This document shows positions 23,002 through 26,469 of a stretch of 26,469 nt of DNA, one piece after another. The stretch is taken from the NCBI GenBank assembly GCA_002683395.1, contig NYTG01000059.1, positions 2,112 through 28,580 of the forward strand. Direction: 5' to 3'. Position 1 is the first letter of the stretch. Each line of letters opens with the position of its first letter. The stretch comes from Halieaceae bacterium. GTDB taxonomy: Bacteria; Pseudomonadota; Gammaproteobacteria; Pseudomonadales; Halieaceae. Both the position numbers and the translations under genes were made by a program. The notes below the pieces were generated by a model. The model had not been told where the DNA came from. It did no database searches and was given only the letters and a program-made list of their open reading frames with translations.

Positions 23002-23639
23002 AAAAGATTCTCGAGGCTGCGCCAAACACTCTGCAGGATTAAGGGTTGTGCGTCGATCGTGGGGTGGATTCCGTCAGCTTGCATCAGAGTGCGATCGAGG
23101 GCCACAGACTCCAGTGGGAAATCGGCCAATATGGCGTCCGTCCCGTCGATCGCGCCAGAAAAGCTGGCGCGGAATGCGTCGGTATAAAATTTTCCAAAGT
23201 TTGGCGGGATTTCCATGGGTAACATCAGCACCTTCGCGTCGGCGTCCTCGGCCAGCCCAATCATTTTGTTTAAATTGTTCCGTAGCTGGCCAACCGGATA
23301 CCCCCGCAGTCCGTCGTTGCCGCCCAGTTCGATGATGACAATCTGGGGTTTATGCGTTTCCAGCAGGTCAGGCAGTCTGCGCAAGCCGCCGGCTGAGGTA
23401 TCGCCTGATATACTTGCGTTCACGGTGCGATAGGGTCTGCCTTCTTCGCTCAGGCGGGTTTCTAGGAGTGCCACCCAACCTTGCTCCAACGACATGCCAT
23501 AAGCCGCACTAATGCTGTCTCCCAGTACCAAGATGGGTTGCGCGCTCTGGGCGCCTGCCATGGTTGGAGTAGCCAGCAATAGCGATCCAAGCCAAGCCAT
23601 TACTCGTATCCGTCGGGCGAGGACCCGCAGTATGATCAA
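22998..23639 (-). CDS. tesA: TesA-like periplasmic arylesterase / acyl-CoA thioesterase I (SGNH hydrolase)
   Basis: This is a 213-residue SGNH hydrolase homologous to TesA, a periplasmic thioesterase/lysophospholipase/arylesterase. Block I is LGDSISAAYG with Ser42, block II SISGDTSAGG with Gly79, block III LGGNDG with Asn108, and block V ADGIHP with Asp189 and His192. The best start is TTG at 23639: AAGGAG lies ten bases upstream, and the resulting N-terminus has a basic stretch (RVLARRIR) before the hydrophobic core and an AGA-Q cleavage site. The later ATG at 23600 would lack positive charges. The TTG lies inside the first codons of divergent ybbA. The tesA/ybbA/ybbP arrangement is conserved in gammaproteobacteria. 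Confidence 0.9.
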   Translation of the reverse strand: MIILRVLARRIRVMAWLGSLLLATPTMAGAQSAQPILVLGDSISAAYGMSLEQGWVALLETRLSEEGRPYRTVNASISGDTSAGGLRRLPDLLETHKPQIVIIELGGNDGLRGYPVGQLRNNLNKMIGLAEDADAKVLMLPMEIPPNFGKFYTDAFRASFSGAIDGTDAILADFPLESVALDRTLMQADGIHPTIDAQPLILQSVWRSLENLL

Positions 23640-24294
23640 AGTTAGTCAGCTCCTTAAAACGGTACCCACCGCTGATGGTGATCTCACCATCTTGCGAGAG
23701 GTCAATCTTGAAATCGCAGCCGGCGCCTCTGCCGCTATCGTCGGTGCGTCTGGATCGGGTAAGTCTACCCTGCTAGGACTGCTAGCGGGCATGGATGTCG
23801 CGTCGGCAGGCGAGATCTGGCTCGATGGAGAGTCCCTCGGTACCCTGAACGAAGACGAGCGAGCCAGGCTGCGCGCTGAGAAAATTGGGTTTGTTTTCCA
23901 GAGCTTTCAATTGTTGCCCGCGCTGACCGCCAAAGAAAACGTCATGCTGCCTCTGGAATTGGCCGGGATGCCCGACGCCGATGGGATCGCAGAGCGTTTC
24001 CTCGCCGAGGTCGGGCTGGAGAGTCGATTAGAGCATTACCCAACAACGCTCTCGGGGGGTGAGCAACAGCGTGTCGCGATTGCGAGGGCCTTTGCGCGCG
24101 AGCCCAGCATTTTGTTTGCCGACGAGCCAACCGGCAATCTGGACACCCGCACCGGTGAGCGGGTCATCGACCTCTTATTTGATCTCAACGACAGGGCGAG
24201 CACCACGCTGGTACTGGTCACACATGATGAGCGACTCGCCGAGCGCTGTGACCAGCGTTTTTCCATGACAGCAGGGGAGCTGAGCGGGCCGTGA
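23632..24294 (+). CDS. ybbA: ABC transporter ATP-binding protein (YbbA, LolD-like)
   Basis: This is a 220-residue ABC ATPase of the MacB/LolD type. Walker A GASGSGKS is at 38-45, the Q-loop Gln90 in FVFQSFQLLP, signature LSGGEQQRVAIARAF at 140-154, Walker B ILFADE at 160-165 with the D-loop GNLD, and switch His198 in VTHDE. It should power the FtsX-like permease encoded ten bases downstream. The ATG at 23632 gives the usual N-terminus, with a GAGG element about ten bases upstream. A longer frame reaching into tesA is rejected. The YbbA-YbbP complex lies next to the TesA-like esterase in many gammaproteobacteria. Its cargo is not established. Confidence 0.93.
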   Translation: MIKVSQLLKTVPTADGDLTILREVNLEIAAGASAAIVGASGSGKSTLLGLLAGMDVASAGEIWLDGESLGTLNEDERARLRAEKIGFVFQSFQLLPALTAKENVMLPLELAGMPDADGIAERFLAEVGLESRLEHYPTTLSGGEQQRVAIARAFAREPSILFADEPTGNLDTRTGERVIDLLFDLNDRASTTLVLVTHDERLAERCDQRFSMTAGELSGP

Positions 24295-24304
24295 GCACCG
24301 ATCT

Positions 24305-26469
24305 GTGAGGCAAACACTGACCTGGAAGCTGCTGGCGCGGGAGTGGCGTAGCGGCGAGTTAGGCATTTTGCTGCTGGCTCTGGTGCTGGCCGTATCCGTG
24401 GTCGTCGGGGTCAGTAGTTTCGTGACGAGATTACAGTCGGCCTTGTTGTCGGAAAGCGCGCGCTTTCTGGCCGCGGACATGGTGGTGGTCAGTAGAACAC
24501 CGGTGCCTGCGCAATGGTTGGCCGAAGCGGGGCAGATGGGGCTGTCAACGACTGAAGGCGTGGGTTTTCCTTCGATGGCTGTCGCCGACGTGGATCATAT
24601 GGCGCTGGTGTCGATCAAAGCAGTGTCTGCTGGCTACCCTTTGCGAGGAGAGCTTCAATGGTCCGCCGAGCCCTACGGCGTTCTGCGCTCCGATGGTGCC
24701 ATCCCTCAGATCGGCGAGGTCTGGCTGGCGCCTCGGTTGTTCGCGTTACTCGATGTTGGATTGGGCGATGAGATCATCGTGGGTGAGACGAGCCTGAGGG
24801 TCTCTGGTGCGGTGCGGAGTGAACCCGACGCTACCACCGCAGTGTTTGGCTTTGGGCCAAGGCTGTTAATGAATGCGGCAGATATACAGGCGACCGGTGT
24901 TGTGCAGCCCGGTAGCCGGGTTGAGTATCGTTTGCTGCTTGGCGGCGCATCTAACGCAATTGCTGAGTTCACAGAGTGGGTGACACCCCAGCTGGGGCAG
25001 GGCCAGCGGCTCGACTCGGTGGAGGGGTCGCAGCCCGGCATTGCCACCACACTCGATCGTGCTCAGGGCTTTTTGCTCCTCGCCGGCAGTCTCGCTGTGG
25101 TGCTAGCGGCCGCAGCGATCACATTGGCGAGTCGCCGCTTCGCGGAACGGCATACCCAATACGTGGCCATTCTTAAAAGTCTCGGCGCCCAGTCTCATGA
25201 AATAGCGCAGCTCTATGGTCGCAGTTTGTTTTGGATGGGGTTGGGTGGAACCGTCATCGGATGCGTCATCGGATGGGGGCTGCAGGAGCTGTTCATTGGG
25301 TTATTGGGTGCTTTGCTGCCCGTTGAGCCAGGCGCTGCTGGATGGCAGCCGGCTTTGATCGGTGCGGTAACAGCGGGGGTCTGTCTATTCTTCTTTGCCT
25401 GGCCGCCTCTTCGGCGTCTGGGGGAGGCCTCTCCGCTACGGGTATTACGCGCTGACATCGGGGTGGCGGACGTTCAGCGTTTTCGAGATTTCCTGCTTGG
25501 CGGTTTGTCGATTATTGCGCTGATGTGGTGGTACAGCGGCAGTGCTGTGGTGACCGCGGCGGTCATTACCGGTCTCGGGGTGGTGGTCGGTCTAGGATTC
25601 TTTGCCGCCCGCTTGCTGCTCTCTGGCGGCAGATCAGTAGGGGGCTTCGCTGGCAGCATCTGGCGCGTCGCTCTGGCCGGTTTGCAGCGGCGCGGCCGCG
25701 CGAATGCCTTGCAAATGGTGATCTTCGCGATGGCGATTATGCTCATGCTGCTGCTATCGGTGGTGCGCTCGTCGCTGATCGGTCAGTGGCAGTCCCAGCT
25801 TCCTGCCGATGCACCCAACCATTTTTTGTTGAACCTCGCGCCTGAGGAGCGACCCTCCCTCGAGGGGTTCTTCGTCGAAAATGGCATTGCCTCTGAGACC
25901 CTCTACCCCATGACCCGGGGCAGGGTGGTTAGCGTCAATGACGCGGAGTTGCCTAAATGGCAGGAGGTAGAGGTGGAGGGTGCCCCTCGCCAAAGAGAGG
26001 CCAACTTCACCTGGTCGGATCAGCTACCCCGCGGCAATGTGCTTTTGGAGGGCGATTGGTGGCCCGCTGACTCGGAGCGGCCCTGGGTCTCCGTCGAAGA
26101 AGACTTTGCTGAGGATCTCGGTGCGAAGGTCGGAGATCGACTGGCAGTGCGTATTGGAGCGGACACCCTCGAGGTGACCGTGCGCAGCGTTCGTTCTGTG
26201 GACTGGCAATCCATGCGGCCGAACTTTTTTATGGTCTTCCCGCGCGGCGTACTCGAGCGCTTCCCAGGCATGTATATGACCAGTTTCCGTCTGCTGCCTG
26301 AGCAGAAGCCATTGCTCAATAAGTTGGTGAATGTGCTGCCAACCGTCACGGTGATTGAGCTCGACATCGTGATCAAGGAGATGCGCGCGGTGGTGGATCA
26401 GGTTGCCCGCGCACTCGAGTTGGTGTTGGCGGTTATCCTGATGGCAGGGGGGCTGGTACTGATTTCGGG
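24305..26469 (+). CDS. ybbP: FtsX-like ABC transporter permease (YbbP), truncated by window edge
   Basis: A frame open from GTG at 24305 to the window end encodes at least 721 residues and continues beyond; E. coli YbbP has about 800. It begins with a REWRSGELG stretch and one membrane helix (about 18-40), followed by a large periplasmic domain that matches YbbP landmarks such as VWLAPRLFALLDVGLGD and GVVQPGSRVEYR. Three helices follow near 252-273, 308-335 and 351-369. A second block repeats the pattern: helices near 396-440 and 471-486, a second periplasmic domain, and a further helix starting at the edge. The GTG lies ten bases after ybbA, with only a weak Shine-Dalgarno. It is the permease partner of YbbA. 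The C-terminal end lies outside the window. Confidence 0.9.
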   Translation, partial: MRQTLTWKLLAREWRSGELGILLLALVLAVSVVVGVSSFVTRLQSALLSESARFLAADMVVVSRTPVPAQWLAEAGQMGLSTTEGVGFPSMAVADVDHMALVSIKAVSAGYPLRGELQWSAEPYGVLRSDGAIPQIGEVWLAPRLFALLDVGLGDEIIVGETSLRVSGAVRSEPDATTAVFGFGPRLLMNAADIQATGVVQPGSRVEYRLLLGGASNAIAEFTEWVTPQLGQGQRLDSVEGSQPGIATTLDRAQGFLLLAGSLAVVLAAAAITLASRRFAERHTQYVAILKSLGAQSHEIAQLYGRSLFWMGLGGTVIGCVIGWGLQELFIGLLGALLPVEPGAAGWQPALIGAVTAGVCLFFFAWPPLRRLGEASPLRVLRADIGVADVQRFRDFLLGGLSIIALMWWYSGSAVVTAAVITGLGVVVGLGFFAARLLLSGGRSVGGFAGSIWRVALAGLQRRGRANALQMVIFAMAIMLMLLLSVVRSSLIGQWQSQLPADAPNHFLLNLAPEERPSLEGFFVENGIASETLYPMTRGRVVSVNDAELPKWQEVEVEGAPRQREANFTWSDQLPRGNVLLEGDWWPADSERPWVSVEEDFAEDLGAKVGDRLAVRIGADTLEVTVRSVRSVDWQSMRPNFFMVFPRGVLERFPGMYMTSFRLLPEQKPLLNKLVNVLPTVTVIELDIVIKEMRAVVDQVARALELVLAVILMAGGLVLIS

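Noticed and set aside
1..26469. Search for tRNA or rRNA genes, CRISPR repeats, transposases, phage genes or attachment-site duplications.
   Set aside because: None was seen by reading. A covariance-model RNA scan was not possible here, so a small non-coding RNA could have been missed.

Overview
The window is a dense, roughly 58-60 % GC stretch of bacterial chromosome. About 27 protein genes lie on both strands, with short gaps and several stop/start overlaps. I found no RNA gene, insertion sequence, phage gene or CRISPR array. The gene set points to an aerobic, probably marine gammaproteobacterium of the Halieaceae/OM60-NOR5 type: the divergent tesA / ybbA-ybbP block, a canonical OxyR, YgiQ, many acyl-CoA and ester enzymes, and a rubrerythrin / Fe-S protein / DUF3501 cluster. 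The genus is an inference and is not settled by the sequence.

Layout. Positions 172-2176 (+) hold a succinate-semialdehyde-type aldehyde dehydrogenase and a small flavin reductase. Positions 2240-3534 (-) hold a dienelactone-hydrolase-like protein followed by an NAD(P)H-dependent FMN reductase. Positions 3780-8557 (+) hold a probable operon of 3-mercaptopyruvate sulfurtransferase, triosephosphate isomerase, an atypical thiolase-like protein, an NAD-type short-chain dehydrogenase and an enoyl-CoA hydratase; the last three look like an acyl-CoA degradation set. Positions 8620-12282 (+) hold an AI-2E-family permease, an exported carboxylesterase and a uridine-kinase-like enzyme. Positions 12294-15073 (-) run acyltransferase, membrane-anchored alpha/beta hydrolase, periplasmic glutathione peroxidase-like protein and a small HNH/zinc protein. 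A DMT exporter (15173-16060, +) meets a Cof-type phosphatase (16061-16912, -) with no bases between their stop codons.

Positions 16962-20647 form the most coherent stress module. OxyR (+) is divergent from a rubrerythrin (-), which is followed, beyond a strong intrinsic terminator, by a GlpC/HdrD-like Fe-S protein and a DUF3501 protein. A reasonable reading is an OxyR-controlled peroxide-reducing system with its own electron-delivery protein.

Positions 20664-24294 hold ygiQ, a 76-residue single-helix remnant of an ion channel, and a TesA-like esterase (all -), divergent from the ABC ATPase ybbA and the permease ybbP, which runs off the right edge. The divergent tesA and ybbA reading frames overlap at their 5' ends. 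The items most worth checking are the OxyR/rubrerythrin/DUF3501 module, the channel remnant tucked between tesA and ygiQ, the HNH gene that seems to need a non-ATG start, and the overlapping tesA/ybbA starts. No stretch longer than 300 bases lacks a gene.
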